Source: Gnomoniopsis sp. IMI 355080 (taxonomy: Eukaryota > Ascomycota > Sordariomycetes > Diaporthales > Gnomoniaceae). From it: DNA of 52,776 nt. The DNA is taken from positions 1 through 52,776 of the forward strand of contig JAPEVC010000239.1 of NCBI GenBank assembly GCA_027946555.1, in the 5' to 3' direction. Below the pieces are notes generated by a model. It searched no databases. It was not told where the DNA came from and worked only from the letters and a program-made list of their open reading frames with translations. Shown here in pieces: positions 1-11,343 of the stretch. The translations under genes were made by a program, and so were the position numbers. How positions within the stretch are numbered: the stretch's first letter is position 1; each line of letters begins with the position of its first letter.

Positions 1-1510
1 GGCACAAGCAAAAGCCTCGTTTGAGACTGGCATATTTGGTACAAATCGATCAGATCATCACCTTGAATCCACTATTGCCCACCTAGCAGATGACAGAGTT
101 TTGCTATTGCTACGAGGTATGGGATTCGTTAGGTGGTATGTTGCTTGTGTGCTTTAGCTGATGATCTCTTGAATAGAAAGACACACGAAGAACCTTACAG
201 CTTCAGAGGAGAACCAAGCAGGCTATCTTTGAGTCTTAACCATGCAATCGAGCCATAATTGGTTGGTTTTCTTCCCCTCTGAGCTTTATGCTGGGCATGA
301 TGACTTCACTCCATAACGCAAGGAGTATGTGCTGACAATCACGTTCCGATATCCAGCCCCTTCTGCAAAAGCCATGGACATCTACATCGCTGCTATAAAA
401 AAGGCCATTTCCAAGTCTGTTCCAAACATGGCTACCATTCCTCCATGAATGGATGCTTCCACTGTATCAGAGTCGAACGGGCTGAGGTGCGCAGCCAGAA
501 GAAGGCCGACAGTTTCGCTGGCAAGGCCACCAGGCCTTGCTGAGAGGTTGGCGAAGAGGATGATACAGAAGGTCACTCAAAATGGAGAAGAGAAATTTTT
601 TCAATGACAGAAAGGATAAGAAGTTGAAGAAGTAAATGCCGGATCAGACACTGCCTGTATCTACTACGCACAAGGACGAAAAGCAAGCATTTTCGCTTCG
701 AGGTTGAAGCCGCACCTGCTGGTTTCCGAATTGGCTTTCTCTACAGCTGTGTCCTATCTTTGACATTAGGCGGACCCGAACAGCACCCACCTAGGTATCT
801 AGAGTATAAGCCAGTGACTGCCTTGGTGAACATGGAAGGATGTCGGCTCATGATTTTCAATGGTTACAGCACAACATCTTAGAATAGCTCTTACTGCTCC
901 GGAGACATGTTTGATGCATCGATCAGATTTTGAGTGTTTCTACTGGTGATCATAGCCTCTGGTAATGACCAGAGTTTCCCTAGCTGTGGAGGGTATGAAT
1001 CATTTTGGGTTGTGACCTTTGTAGTCAAATCGACATGTTCGATCGTATCACGAAGCCAACGGGAACTTATGTAGCACAGCCTTGGAAGAATGTAGAACGC
1101 AGATACAAGCAGACAGGAGCGCAACTTCCAGTAGATTGGGCGGCTACGAAATATCGTGGTAAAAAGGGGAGATACATGTATAGATGCCACATACGTAGGT
1201 CATTCAGGACATGTAAAAAACCCGATCGGGCAGGGAAAACATTTGCAAATTATCCACACAGTATTATGGATGAGGTTTGCCTTTTTGCCATGGGTCTTTT
1301 TAGACTTGGAGATGCCAACCTGTTTTTGGGCAAGATGCCTGGCTGTATTATTATGTCTCATCGTCGTCATGAGCTTGCATCTCTGCGCGAAGCGGAGCGT
1401 GTATGCTACCTAAGTATCGCCGAGTCTAGCTGGTTCGGGAAAAGTAAGGAATATGATATGTCCGGCCATTGTCGAAGCAATCGCCTTTGTCCAGATCTCT
1501 AAATGATCCT
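1..1510. other. No supported gene
   Basis: Only short unrelated open frames are present. An open minus-strand stretch at 382-576 contains an SIHGGMVA string faintly like a hotdog thioesterase motif, but it has no ATG, no splice partners and no second motif. A CACCTAGGTA near-palindrome lies at 788-797. Nothing else was recognised. Confidence 0.5.
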
Positions 1511-1909
1511 TTACGCGGCACCGCCGAGGAGGGCAGCCAGTCCACCAGCACCAGCACCACCAGCACCAGCACCACCGGTCGCAGCGTTGGCACCGGCACC
1601 GGCACCTGCACCTGCACCTGCACCTGGTTTCGGCGCGTCAGTATGTTTCATTTTTTTTGAAAGAAGGAATGGAGGAAAGGATGGTTATCACGTACCGGCG
1701 CCACCTCCGAGAAGAGCAGCCAAACCGCCAGCAGCGGCACCACCTCCAGCACCAGCAGTCTTACCCTGGTGGTGGGGGGCAGCAGCAACGGCAGTCACGG
1801 CGACGACGCCCTGTCACCAAACGAGTCAGCATCAAGTGTACACAGTCTGTATTCATGCCGTTGGGTGTCTTTTTCGACTCACGAGGAAGAGAGACTTGAA
1901 AGAAACCAT
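1511..1909 (-). CDS. Small secreted Gly/Ala-rich repeat protein (3 exons)
   Basis: This is a predicted 84-residue secreted protein of unknown function. Exons on the minus strand are 1909-1883, 1810-1696 and 1623-1511. The introns have GTGAG...ACAG and GTACGT...CCAG ends, and the second contains a TACTGAC branch point. The first 19 or so residues (MVSFKSLFLGVVAVTAVAA) form a classic fungal signal peptide, followed by APHHQ. The mature part is almost entirely Gly and Ala: two copies of the string GGLAALLGG flank a run of GA dipeptides. Phases join perfectly across both introns, and the low-complexity DNA reads as sense only in this frame. There are no cysteines. It may be a cell-wall, adhesin-like or antifreeze-like structural peptide, but this is not known. 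The signal peptide and introns make it likely real; expression is unproven. Confidence 0.75.
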
Positions 1910-4900
1910 GATGATAGTCTAGTGGGCTGTCCGGCAGCGGAAAGGTATTATTGGATATAGTGAAAGAAAGAAGCTGAGAAAGGACTGTTGAAGGATGCGT
2001 GTGAGGGTCGAAATCAAGCTTACAATTAGAAGTGTAGTCGAAGGGTATTTATACGCATCTACACAACTTGCAAAGTCTACTTCAGGTGGAGCGTAGTTTC
2101 AATTTTCGCGGGGGATCTTCACCAACCTTGCTGCGCCTCTCCCGCATTTCGTCGATCCGAGCCATTGGGGTTTGGTTGCCGTTGAGTCGTTGTGAAACGA
2201 AGCCATTACAATGTTCCGCGGGGAGAAAACCAGACGCAAGCGGTGGATCTAAACCCGATTTGGACCATCGCTTGGCCGTCTGTGCATTAATTGCCTAGAA
2301 TGAGTACTGTGATCATCTTGAAGGGGGCGGTTTGGCCTAATGATTCAAACCTCGGACGTGTTTGCCGAGAGCTTAGAGCAAATTAGAATCAGACGGGATG
2401 TGTTTGGAACATCATCCAGTCGCGATGTTTGGGAAGTCCGTGGCGTAGTTTGGAGCGTTGATGTCAGTCCTGGTTTGGTCACTTGTCCGTCCGATGTTAT
2501 AGTTACGGACCTCAATGCGGCCAGGGGCGACAGCTAGTTGATTTGCCGATCTGTATTTTTGGCTTTAGCCGCTTGCCGAGAGACGACATTCGCCAAACGG
2601 AATATGAGACAAGTTCAAGACTTTGTATAGATCAGATGGCTGAACAAAGTAACATTGAAAGTAACCTTGAAAGATTCGCTATTTCAAGAGAAAGTTTAGG
2701 TGCTGAAGTTTGGCTGAAAGTGGCACGCTTCGCGCTTCGCGGCCCGTCCCCAATTCTACGATAATTCTATTCCTTCTCTGTCCGCAAGCACAGACGTTGG
2801 AGGCCAGTACGTACCTACTTTCAATGTCGCAAGAATGTTGTGGCTGCCCGCTCTCGGATTCTGATTGGCTGACGGAAGGTTCCCAAGAGTTGGTTCATGT
2901 CACTAGAATGCAGATTCGGGACTGCATCGTCTGAAAACGCCCCAAGGCGTTGAGTCGACCACGTCGCCAAGGCTTCATTCAAGCCATCGTTTCGACCGAG
3001 CTAAGATGTCATATTCTTATTATACAACCACGTCTCGCCACGTCGAACAGCCATACCTAGGTATACGCATGGAATTACCTCGAGACCTTCGCCCAGTCAA
3101 CCACAACGGAAACGGCACACAACCCAGCTGGGGGGAGTGTGGTATGAAGCCTGCTCAAGTCCAAAGACGTCGCGGAGTGATTAATACCGAAGATTCAGCC
3201 TCATGTAACAGATAGGAAACTGAGACGAATTCGACATCCTTCACCGTGGCAGCTAAGTTGTAGCGAGTTCGCTCGCCTGAGTACTAAGTAGGCTGACAGC
3301 TTCGCCTAATAAATTGAAGACGAAGCTTGTTTTCAAGCCGATTATTTCGTTGGTAGACACTGCCCAGGTGCAGTGCCTTGAACCTGGGCTACATGCAGGC
3401 GAGGTATGAGAACTGCTTTGTGCTCGAACTATTCCCACGCGACTGCAGACAAGAGACCGTATATTATTTGACCTATTCATTGGATTGGGACTTTCCTAAG
3501 TTTGAAATTGAGTGTGCAAATGGTGACTGGCTTTGCCATGTTCTCAGGGTGAAGGGTATGCGGTGGTGCTCTGGCACTGGGAAAGGAGGCATAAGACCGT
3601 TGCAAGATGGAGAGCGAAGACTGTTTCGACAAGGACAGGGGGCTCGTCACTGCTGATATTGTAGTCGCAGAGTGACGTTGAGGCCCGTGTTGGTTAGTTC
3701 AATGCCTAATAAGCTGGTGCTCTGTTGCAAGCGCAACAGGCTCGTCTGTTGCTAAGACTGCCAGCGTAATGGGGGCTCAGACCTGCAAGAACATGATGTC
3801 GGAAAATTGGGATAGAGTTTGTAATTCGTGTTTTAGTTGAACCTTTTATCTTTTTTTTTTTCTTTTTTTTTTGGTGTCTCTTGTTTTTATGGGATTCCTC
3901 AAGGGCAGGGAGGAGAATTTCCTTCTCCTGACCTTGTACATCGTAGCTGGACATGTCTCCGCTATGGAAAAGATCTACTTGAATCGTGGCGAGGATAAAA
4001 TGCAATCTTGAAAGGCGTATTAGTAGTTCGAAGGCGATTACTTTACTGAATGTTTCCTTCATAACTGCATGGTTGATTTTGGCAAATCACCCAAAGAACA
4101 TCAGCTTCAGTCTGAACAATACATGGACGATGGAGTTTTTCAGGAACTTCCAGGAAGCTGGCAGCTACATCACAGTGCCTAGGTTGGTAGGAAATTCTTC
4201 ATGAAGCAGCCCAGGTATAGGCATGCCAGCATGTTGATGGGATGTTTCCAAGCACCATATCTCAAGATAAGTGCTGTTGATCAGCACTTTATAATGATTC
4301 CTGCCCTATGCTTTTTGGCACTCAGAGCTATGATGAAGCAGTGGAAACAACCCCGTTCAAGGTTGTCGACGCATCTGCTTGCCTGTAGTCATGTCAACAG
4401 CATTGATCATACTTCAAGGCTGTACACCCAATAGCTAACTAAAAATATTTCACTCACTTTGTAGTGTATCTCTGCCTGGGTTGAGTGCAGGCCTGCCACA
4501 TCGAAATCGTGGGTCTTTTACTCAACTGACTGACCCTAAAGAAAGTCACAGATATTGTAGCTCAAGCAATCTGACTACACTGTACGGCCTGACTCAATTC
4601 CAGGTCCCTGTATAAGCACAAATATGGAGATGAGTAAGACATTGTCTTTCCCTCTGCTTTGAAATGGAACAGCCGGCCAGAGCTTAGGGTCCAAGACAAT
4701 TTTCCCCTGCCTCACAATCCTATGCTTATCTAAAAAGACTGCCTATGCAAAATTCTAACCTTCAACAACCAATTCATTGAGATGCGATATTGGCAGACAA
4801 GACCTACTCATTTACAAAGTGTGAGTGTTCACATCTTTTCAAGCCTGGAGGCCTGCGCCTTAATCGGAGACATATCATGGAAAGCCTCTCACTATAACAC

Positions 4901-4960
4901 TAGACCTCTAATGAAGTAGTCAGCTCTTTGGGCAGCTCCCTGAAGTCGATTATCGGCAGA
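1910..4960. other. Long intergenic region, no gene recognised
   Basis: About 3 kb without a convincing gene on either strand. Open frames are below 120 codons, lack family motifs and do not join through splice sites. It holds two adjacent T-runs at 3851-3872 and one TACCTAGGTA palindrome at 3054-3063. Confidence 0.5.
3054..3063. repeat. TACCTAGGTA palindrome, copy 1
   Basis: Perfect 10-bp palindrome in intergenic DNA, one of five perfect copies seen in this window. Confidence 0.8.
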
Positions 4961-6019
4961 ATGAAGCTTCCACTTTTCATCGTCTACATATCGATCTTAG
5001 CTTTAGCATCTGCTGACTTGAATCGGTCTGGAGTGTTTCCTCCATCAAATGATAACAAGGACTCTATGTCGACCACCAGTCCTGCAACCCTTGCAAGCAG
5101 CTCCTCTTTGCCTCAATCGACAATTACTACTGTCTTGGGCATTGGACACTACAAGGAAGTCGGCTGCTGGAACAACATTCTGTATGCAGACAATGTGAAA
5201 CTTGGTTCAGCATCAACACTGGAATCATGTCTTGACATGTGTTCAGACTACCCCGTATTCGGCATCACTAATGGAACATCTTGTGAGTAATGGTTTACCT
5301 CATCAAGGCAACGATGAAGATAATCCCTGCTCTGACCATCTTCTGGACATCTAGGCGTCTGTGGAGATAAAGTGAATCCTCAAGGTTATGCTTTGCCAGA
5401 TGCAAATTGTACGGAGACTATCTGCCAGAGGGCCACACCTACGTCGATGCAGTATGCATGTGGAGGACTTGATGCCACTTTGTTATACTGCTTGAATTTG
5501 CTACCCCCCAAGCCACCTGATGCAGTTTCGTGGACTTCTGTGCCAGATATCAAGAACGTCACACGCATGCATACATTCCATACGACGAAGAGTAAAACAA
5601 GGTCATCAGATGTTGCAGGCTCACCTGCAGCTTCGGTCATAATTTCAATGACTACTGCGACATTAGCCCTTCCCAAGGAGCCGAGCTCTGCGTTTCAAAC
5701 ACCCAAGCAACAAACGCAACAAACGCCATCCACCTCATCATTCCCAGTCAATTCGAATAACACGAATGGTCCGGTACCGGAGTGGAGCACCGCGAAAACG
5801 GTGGGAGTGGTAGTGGGAGTAACATTCACCGCCGCCCTTGTCATGACTGGGGGTCACTTGCTGGCCAGAGCATATAGAAGCAAAGGACAAGACGAATCTA
5901 GCATCGCGACCTGGGGAAACTCAGCCGGCGAAGAGCCATGGGGGCTATCTGAGGACATGGCGGAGGGGAGAAACGACTTGGTACCGTACAGAACCTCTCT
6001 AGAAACTATCAAAGAATAA
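4961..6019 (+). CDS. WSC-domain cell-surface membrane protein
   Basis: Predicted 328-residue type I membrane protein with a carbohydrate-binding WSC domain, the layout of fungal cell-wall stress sensors. Exons are 4961-5282 and 5355-6019; the intron runs GTGAGT to CTAG and rejoins a Cys codon. The ATG at 4961 begins a signal peptide (residues 1-18, MKLPLFIVYISILALASA). The WSC domain spans about 64-153, from YKEVGCW to LLYC, with eight cysteines. A Ser/Thr/Gln-rich stalk, probably O-glycosylated, follows. A transmembrane helix lies at about 256-277, then an acidic cytosolic tail of about 50 residues. This resembles WSC1-3 in layout, but the tail is not alignable by eye, so a role as a sensor of the cell-integrity pathway is inference; a surface lectin is also possible. 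Confidence 0.85.
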
Positions 6020-6228
6020 GAAGAGAACATTATCTGAATCAGACCAGTGTAAGGTTTGCCTAGAGACAGGCCGATAGATGCATTAAGACCGGCGCATAAA
6101 GAATCTCACTCGAACAGGTTTTCGAGAGGAGGTTTTTATCTGAACTCCTTTACATTTTTTTGAGGTCAAAGATGCTCTGTAATTCGCTAGAATTATTGTA
6201 CTATGAACGTTGGATGTACATCCACGAG

Positions 6229-6304
6229 GTCCCGCGATAATAACATCTTGTATCAAGATAGGTATGCCATACAGGTTCCCAAGTAATTCAGCACCTCCAT
6301 TTTG
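6229..6304 (-). pseudogene. Possible amidase relic
   Basis: In an open minus-strand frame (6083-6439) the string LYGIPILIQDVI resembles the LHGIPILIKDNI segment of amidase-signature enzymes. No catalytic Ser-Ser-Lys region or other conserved part follows, and the frame ends quickly. If real, it is a short decayed fragment lying just beyond the 3' end of the HET gene. Confidence 0.2.
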
Positions 6305-6478
6305 ATTACCAATGTCTTGGGAGAGCAAGTGTCCCTCCTTGGAGCAGCCAAGCATTCGCAGCCTCGTTCGGATCCAGGCGCAATACCACAAATGCCGACC
6401 TATATTTCCATACTGTATAATGTACTTACGAACACACAACCTCGAGAGTTGGAGGACGAGAGCAAATGACTAACAGGC

Positions 6479-8269
6479 TTAACAAAGAAAAATGTCCGAC
6501 TCTTGTGGATCATCATTGCTCTGAAGAGCATGCAAAGCTTCTCCATCCATCAAACCATGGACGTACGCTGAACTGACAAGACTGGTCCAACCGGGCGCAC
6601 CTGAGACATTTTCGGTTGACTTCACAGCCCGTAAGATGAAGGGTACTGAACTCCCGTGTACGAATGCCACATAATCTCCGCGCTTTGCATCTGGTTGGCA
6701 GCGAACGAAATATCCACTCTTTGTAGTGGCAAATGTCCAGCCGTGAAGACTATTGAAGTTCGATCCCCACTCCAAGCAGTCTCTAAACGACCTATCGTCA
6801 CGACCGAGATGGGTAGCATCATGTTCTGGGGAAGGCTCTGATCGCCCAGTCCATTGCAGAAACAGTTGTCTGTAGTCTTCGATGTGATCAGGTGAGTTAC
6901 GCTTGTGGTAAGGGTAAAACGTTGCGTAGGTGAGATCGTGAACCAGAGAACGCCAGAAAGCGTCGATTGCGCTCTCACCAGTAGGGTAACTGTAGTCCTC
7001 TAGTCTTGCAGGTTCCCATCGCCGCACTTGAGACTCCCATCCAGGCTCATATGGGTTGATCAGCTCAGCAACCTCGTCAAGGGTGTCGAAAAGGATACCT
7101 CTCAATTTGAGGATATGCGTCGACCCGTGTCGGAGAAAATTGTCCTTGGTGAAGCGCCATGCTGTTGATGATGTCGCAGCATAGAGTTGCACGGCAAGAT
7201 CTGGTTCCACCAGTGGCCGTATGATTCGCCCTGTTGACCATTCCCCGGCCCACGATGTGTTCGTAGCTGGTGGCTGGGGAATAGGGCCATAATGGGTGTG
7301 CTCTGAATATTCCGCCCAGCGGCGAACATGAGACAAGACGTCTAAGTTCTGTTGCTCCAGAATACATGCGACTGTCGCTTGACGGAAAGCGTCTTCCACG
7401 GTCGTTTCCTCAGTATAGTCCGGTTGAATCAATTCCCTTACCAAATTTGAGGCCATACCAAGAATGGCATAGACATTGTCCTTTTGAAGAAGGCATTTGC
7501 AGGGGTTGAACTTGTTTAGAATCTGAAGCAAGGTGGGCTGTGTTTCTGGGTCGCGTAGACATTCACGTGTATGCCATAAGTGGCGTATTTTCCACACTCC
7601 GCGTCTCATATGATATGGCAGACCGTCCGGGAGAGTCTGTCCTCTTCCATTTGGTTGGAAAAAGTCCTGGATAATGCTCCAAGGTAGAGACTCATGTCCA
7701 CAAAGGATATTGAGTTCGCGGGCCAGAGTAACCTCTTGTACAATCCAGAGACGGTCCCAATAGGGACTGGAGAAAAATCGATGGATCAAGGCAAGTGCGC
7801 TCGTATCGATTGTCCCAGTCGAGGTCCAAGTGCCTTGCGCTTGTTGACGGATAGCAGCAAAAGCCTCTGCCCCCTTCCACTCATCGGTACCAACCCAAGC
7901 CACGACCTTCGCGGCCTCACTATAAATCTTCCTCATGTGTAGGACCTGGTGGTTGAGCTCGATACTATCTGCCTGGTTGATGCAAAGAGCATCGACCCAC
8001 AAAACGCGCGCTCGACTATGACTCCTGAGGTGTCGTAAAGCAATGAACAAGTTTCTCGTAACCAGGTGGCTGGTGCTGCATAATTGAATCGCCTCGCAGT
8101 CCCTCTGGTCGCCCCAGCAATAGGAGAGGGCCTCATATTGTGGGAGATGAAGTACAGATGCGAACACAAAGTCACACGTGATAGGGTCGTCGTAGTTGCC
8201 CGGCGCGAGTACGAGGAGGCGAATATAATCTCCGCCTCCGAAGTAAATGGTTCTCGGCGTATATGGCAT
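6479..8269 (-). CDS. HET-domain protein (heterokaryon incompatibility type)
   Basis: Intronless gene for 596 residues. The N-terminal half is a HET domain: YEALSYCWG at residues 45-53, LWVDALCINQ at 90-99, a KVVAWVG block near 121-127, and RLWIVQEV near 170-185. These are the signature blocks of the family, which in fungi mediates cell death after fusion with non-self and is related to TIR-like domains. The C-terminal half (about 300-596) has no recognised domain. No NACHT or repeat region is attached, so this is a stand-alone HET protein of the kind present in many copies per genome. Both ends are intact with no frame break. The stop is TAA at 6479-6481. Its partner and trigger cannot be deduced. 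Confidence 0.88.
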   Translation of the reverse strand: MPYTPRTIYFGGGDYIRLLVLAPGNYDDPITCDFVFASVLHLPQYEALSYCWGDQRDCEAIQLCSTSHLVTRNLFIALRHLRSHSRARVLWVDALCINQADSIELNHQVLHMRKIYSEAAKVVAWVGTDEWKGAEAFAAIRQQAQGTWTSTGTIDTSALALIHRFFSSPYWDRLWIVQEVTLARELNILCGHESLPWSIIQDFFQPNGRGQTLPDGLPYHMRRGVWKIRHLWHTRECLRDPETQPTLLQILNKFNPCKCLLQKDNVYAILGMASNLVRELIQPDYTEETTVEDAFRQATVACILEQQNLDVLSHVRRWAEYSEHTHYGPIPQPPATNTSWAGEWSTGRIIRPLVEPDLAVQLYAATSSTAWRFTKDNFLRHGSTHILKLRGILFDTLDEVAELINPYEPGWESQVRRWEPARLEDYSYPTGESAIDAFWRSLVHDLTYATFYPYHKRNSPDHIEDYRQLFLQWTGRSEPSPEHDATHLGRDDRSFRDCLEWGSNFNSLHGWTFATTKSGYFVRCQPDAKRGDYVAFVHGSSVPFILRAVKSTENVSGAPGWTSLVSSAYVHGLMDGEALHALQSNDDPQESDIFLC

Positions 8270-8773
8270 AGAGAATGGGCGAGCTTGTCTGGGGGAAGTT
8301 AGTCCGGCTCTGTCTTAACAACCTAAGAACTGGGGAGTATGCTGCGAAGCTTAAATCCATGTCCAGGCTGGAAAGGAGACCGAGGCTGACTCATTGGAAT
8401 ATAGCGAGTCTTCCTCCAACAAAACCGATGTAGCCGAATCGTCAGACATTTTCATAGAAGGAAAGCTGGAGGAGGGTGTCTAGTTCAAGGATGATGTATG
8501 GCTTGAAGGTGTACGTGGCCCCTCTTCTGCGGCCGATATTTGATCTTGGTGGTAACGCTAACTCTTTCGTTGGCAAAAGCTGAGTCCAAACAAACGGCAC
8601 AGGTCCAACTGAGTTACCACGTGCACCGATAATCAGCAAATGAAGACGGCTTAGTGTTATATGTATCTCTCGCTGTGGACGCAGTACCCGTATATTTTGA
8701 TTCGAGTGCCTCAGGGCCCACGAGGTCGTCCCGAGTGCAGGAATCCATATGCGCTCTTGCGGAGGCTAAGCAT

Positions 8774-9085
8774 TGCTCACCCAATAGGAGTTGCATTCAT
8801 GAATGGCACAGAACCCGAGTCGGGAAAAGCTACTGCGGTAAAACTGCCATCACCGGCTTGTCGCGGCCTGATTAGCTCCTGTCGGAGTGCGTTCTGGCTT
8901 ATCACCCATGGCGTTTGCGCCACTCCAGGGGTGTGGGTGGTGATATTCGAAGATGGTGGACGTAACTCGAAGCTATGGATGCTGTGTTGGTTCGGTGTGT
9001 GTCGTAGGTGCTGACCTGCTGGATGCATGCTTCAGCTTACCTAGGTGAGTATGAGAACGACAGCTGGGACATGGGCACTTCGAAA
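8774..9085 (-). pseudogene. Decayed copy of the C2H2 gene 5' exon
   Basis: This stretch aligns by eye to 13840-14125, the first exon and start region of the C2H2 gene, and in the same orientation. Shared landmarks are the exon-end/donor block TTGCTCACCCAATAGGA, GTGTCGTGGCCTG-like and GGCGTTTGCGCC segments, ATGGTGGA near the start, and GAGTATG further upstream. In the copy the start codon has become ATC, and the original frame meets a TGA. Homology stops at the exon 1 donor, so no zinc-finger exon follows. It continues at 9745-10040 after unrelated DNA. It is a broken partial duplicate with no evidence of function. Confidence 0.72.
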
Positions 9086-9089
9086 GGTT

Positions 9090-9740
9090 TGGTCCCATGC
9101 CATACCGTCATTCAAAGCCTTATTCCAGATTGCCTAGTGACTGCCCACTGCTTGTTTCGATCTAAAAGAGCACGCTTTTTAATGGAAGCTGGCACAAGCT
9201 ATCCAATAGCTAAGCACTGAGCCGTATGATATTGGTGTTATTCTCAATGCCGTTCAAAATTAAGTAAGCTGCGCACGACGAGAATTGCCTCCGGACAGTT
9301 GATAGCCCGGAGCAATTCCTCCGGAAAGGGGGGTTTGTGGGTTAGGTTGAAGGCGGGGGGATGACCGAAACTCACAAATTTCGAGAATAAAGTACCTAGG
9401 TATAATATTCAAGGAATTTAACTGGGTATTACGACGAGCATATAATAGAGAAGACTGATTGGAAGATTCGAAAAGGAGCTGAAACAGGACTGGAAAGTGG
9501 CGATGCCGAAGGAGGAGGCCGGTTGGAAAGTTGACTATCTTCGTAAACAGCTTTTATTCTAACGCAGCTAAATGCTGAAGGATTAACTCCCTTGGTAAAA
9601 TGAACTATAAACAGCTCCTAATCCGAGACACCTTGTTATATTTATACCTTTACTTCTGAGGGCGCTCATATGTAGCACAGTTTATTATTATAACCAAGCC
9701 ATGGGCTGCTACTCTGGGGAGCAGCTCAGTCTATACCAGA
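9090..9740. other. Unrelated DNA splitting the duplicated block
   Basis: About 650 bp with no counterpart in the C2H2 locus at 14.1 kb, lying between the two halves of the duplicated copy. It has stop-rich frames and a TACCTAGGTA palindrome at 9403-9412. I could not find clear terminal inverted repeats or target-site duplications, so an inserted element is possible but unproven; a deletion at the other locus would look the same. Confidence 0.4.
9403..9412. repeat. TACCTAGGTA palindrome, copy 2
   Basis: Perfect copy inside the DNA that splits the duplicated C2H2 5' block. Confidence 0.8.
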
Positions 9741-9744
9741 TCTG

Positions 9745-10040
9745 ACGATGTGGTGTGAGGCTCTGGCCCTATCACTGCCAACTGGAGGGGTGCACCTGCG
9801 TCCAGGAAGCATGCATATGCAGGATGTCACGAGGCCCAGAACGTAGACTGCACGTTCCAGGGCCTGACAAGAGCGTTTCTTCAGTTCTTAGGGCGGCTGC
9901 GTTAGCTCACCTAGAAAAGATATCAAGGCCCAGTAGTAAAGACTATCCATAATCTTGTTTGAATAAGTGCCTTCGCCATCATATCAGTGCAGCAGACACT
10001 TCGTCATTTCCCGGAACATATCACTCAGCATAATGCTGAA
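9745..10040 (-). repeat. Second half of the duplicated C2H2 upstream block
   Basis: This aligns with about 14138-14440, the upstream region of the C2H2 gene. Shared strings include TGTGAGGCTCTGG, GATGAGGCCC/CACGAGGCCC, CCAGGGCCTG, GACTATCCATAATCTTGTTTG versus GGCTGTCCATGATTTTGTTG, and CACTTCGTCATTTCCCGGAA versus GCTTCGCCATTGCCCGGGA. The copy ends about 140 bp before the ankyrin gene start, so the ankyrin promoter may partly derive from the duplicated C2H2 promoter. Confidence 0.7.
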
Positions 10041-10181
10041 GGGCCACTTGAATAGGCCTTACCGGAATGACTAATTATTAAACCCACAAGTATCGTAACT
10101 CGTGAGCATCCTCATCACCATCTTTTTAATTCTCATCATTATCATCATCATCACCGCCACCGACACCACTATCACATCGCC

Positions 10182-11343
10182 ATGGCGCAACTGACAGTGA
10201 CAGATCTACAGGAAATACCAAGCATCTACGAGTCGATCAGAAATGTAGGTGATGTTCTCGTAGGCGAGGACGCCGCCCGCCTGCTTATGGAAGCAAGCTT
10301 GTCTGGCAACGACACGGCCCTACAAAGCTTGCTATCGCAGCCACAATGGATAAAGATAATGCTCGAAAAGCCGCACTGTATCTATAGTGAGAATCGTCCA
10401 AGCCAAGGTCCGAACGAAGCGCGGCAGGTGTCGGCCAGGCGAATATCAAACCTTGAACGGACTTTCTCAGCAGCGGCTCAGAATGGCCACGCTGTTATTG
10501 TGTCTATACTACTTGCCTTTGCAAAACAGCAAGGAATTGACGATTTACATCTCATTACGAGATCGACGATCAACAAAGTCATTAGCGGTGGGCATGCCTC
10601 TGTATTCAAAATACTAGCACCTGCAGAACCGGGTATTATCAACTTCCCAATCGGCCATGGAACGCAGCCACTTTACGAGGCCGTCAAGCGAAGGCAACCC
10701 GATCTAGTCGCTACGCTGCTCGAGCTTGGGGAGGATCCATTATATCCTGTTGAGCAATCGAGAAAAATCGCGACCTATAACTCGTCTCTGATGTCTCTCG
10801 CCGCTATGGCTGAAGGTCCGTATATAACTGAGATGCTGTTAGAACACGGTGTCCCTATCGCTAATACCTGTGACGGCACTAAGGAAAGTCACTGGCGAAG
10901 GGCACAGCATTTATCACGAAGTATATTCAATTCAAAACGAGTCTGGCTAAAGAGGAAAAAAGAAAGAAAGCTCAACCAAAGGCCTGTCAGTCCATTTGGT
11001 GTTTTGGCCTTTGGCCGTTGGCGGTGGGGCTGATTAGGTAAGCGTATTGAGGGCCGCACAGGCCCCTGCGCACCAGACCAGCCTCCAGCCTTCAAAATAC
11101 CGGAGCGCTACATACCGCTGCTCTTCGCGGGCATCTCGATATCGTGCGCCTCCTGATGAAGTATTACGCGGATGTGGACGAGGTCATTTCCAATTAGGCG
11201 GATCGGACGCCGATGTATTTCGCCGCCTGCCAGGGCCAGGTCGATGCCATGAAGTTGTTGGGGCACAGTGGGCACGGTCTGACTTGAAGGACGCGGATGG
11301 GAAGACACCTGCGCAACTGCTGGAGGAACATAACACCGCTTAG
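10182..11343 (+). pseudogene. Ankyrin-repeat protein gene, broken
   Basis: The ATG at 10182 (context GCCATGG) opens a frame with degenerate ankyrin-like repeats: AAQNGHAVIVSILL, GTQPLYEAVKRRQPDLVATL and LAAMAEGPYITEMLLEHG. The frame leaves ankyrin sequence after about 10868. Ankyrin sequence resumes in another frame at 11096 (GALHTAALRGHLDIVRLL), is stopped by TAG at 11195-11197, continues (RTPMYFAACQGQVDAMKLL), then shifts frame near 11282 into KDADGKTPAQLLEEH and ends at TAG 11341-11343. The AATACC string occurs at both edges of the 10869-11095 gap. The gap could instead be an intron with a weak GTGACG donor and CCAG acceptor ending at 11081. The stop and later frameshift still break the gene. 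A shortened product of about 240-283 residues could be made. Confidence 0.7.

Noticed and set aside
1005..1502. 165-codon plus-strand open frame
   Set aside because: No motif, no signal peptide, and it overlaps other equally long random frames.
1515..1625. Short repeated units as a CRISPR-like array
   Set aside because: Units are contiguous 6-9 bp codon repeats without spacers, in a eukaryote; they encode Gly-Ala.
1503..1922. Pro/Ala-rich plus-strand open frame
   Set aside because: It is the antisense of the Gly/Ala-rich secreted protein, which has proper introns and a signal peptide on the minus strand.
8774..10040. Clear RIP (C-to-T) decay of the duplicated C2H2 block
   Set aside because: By eye the differences include many changes in other directions; a proper count is needed before claiming RIP.
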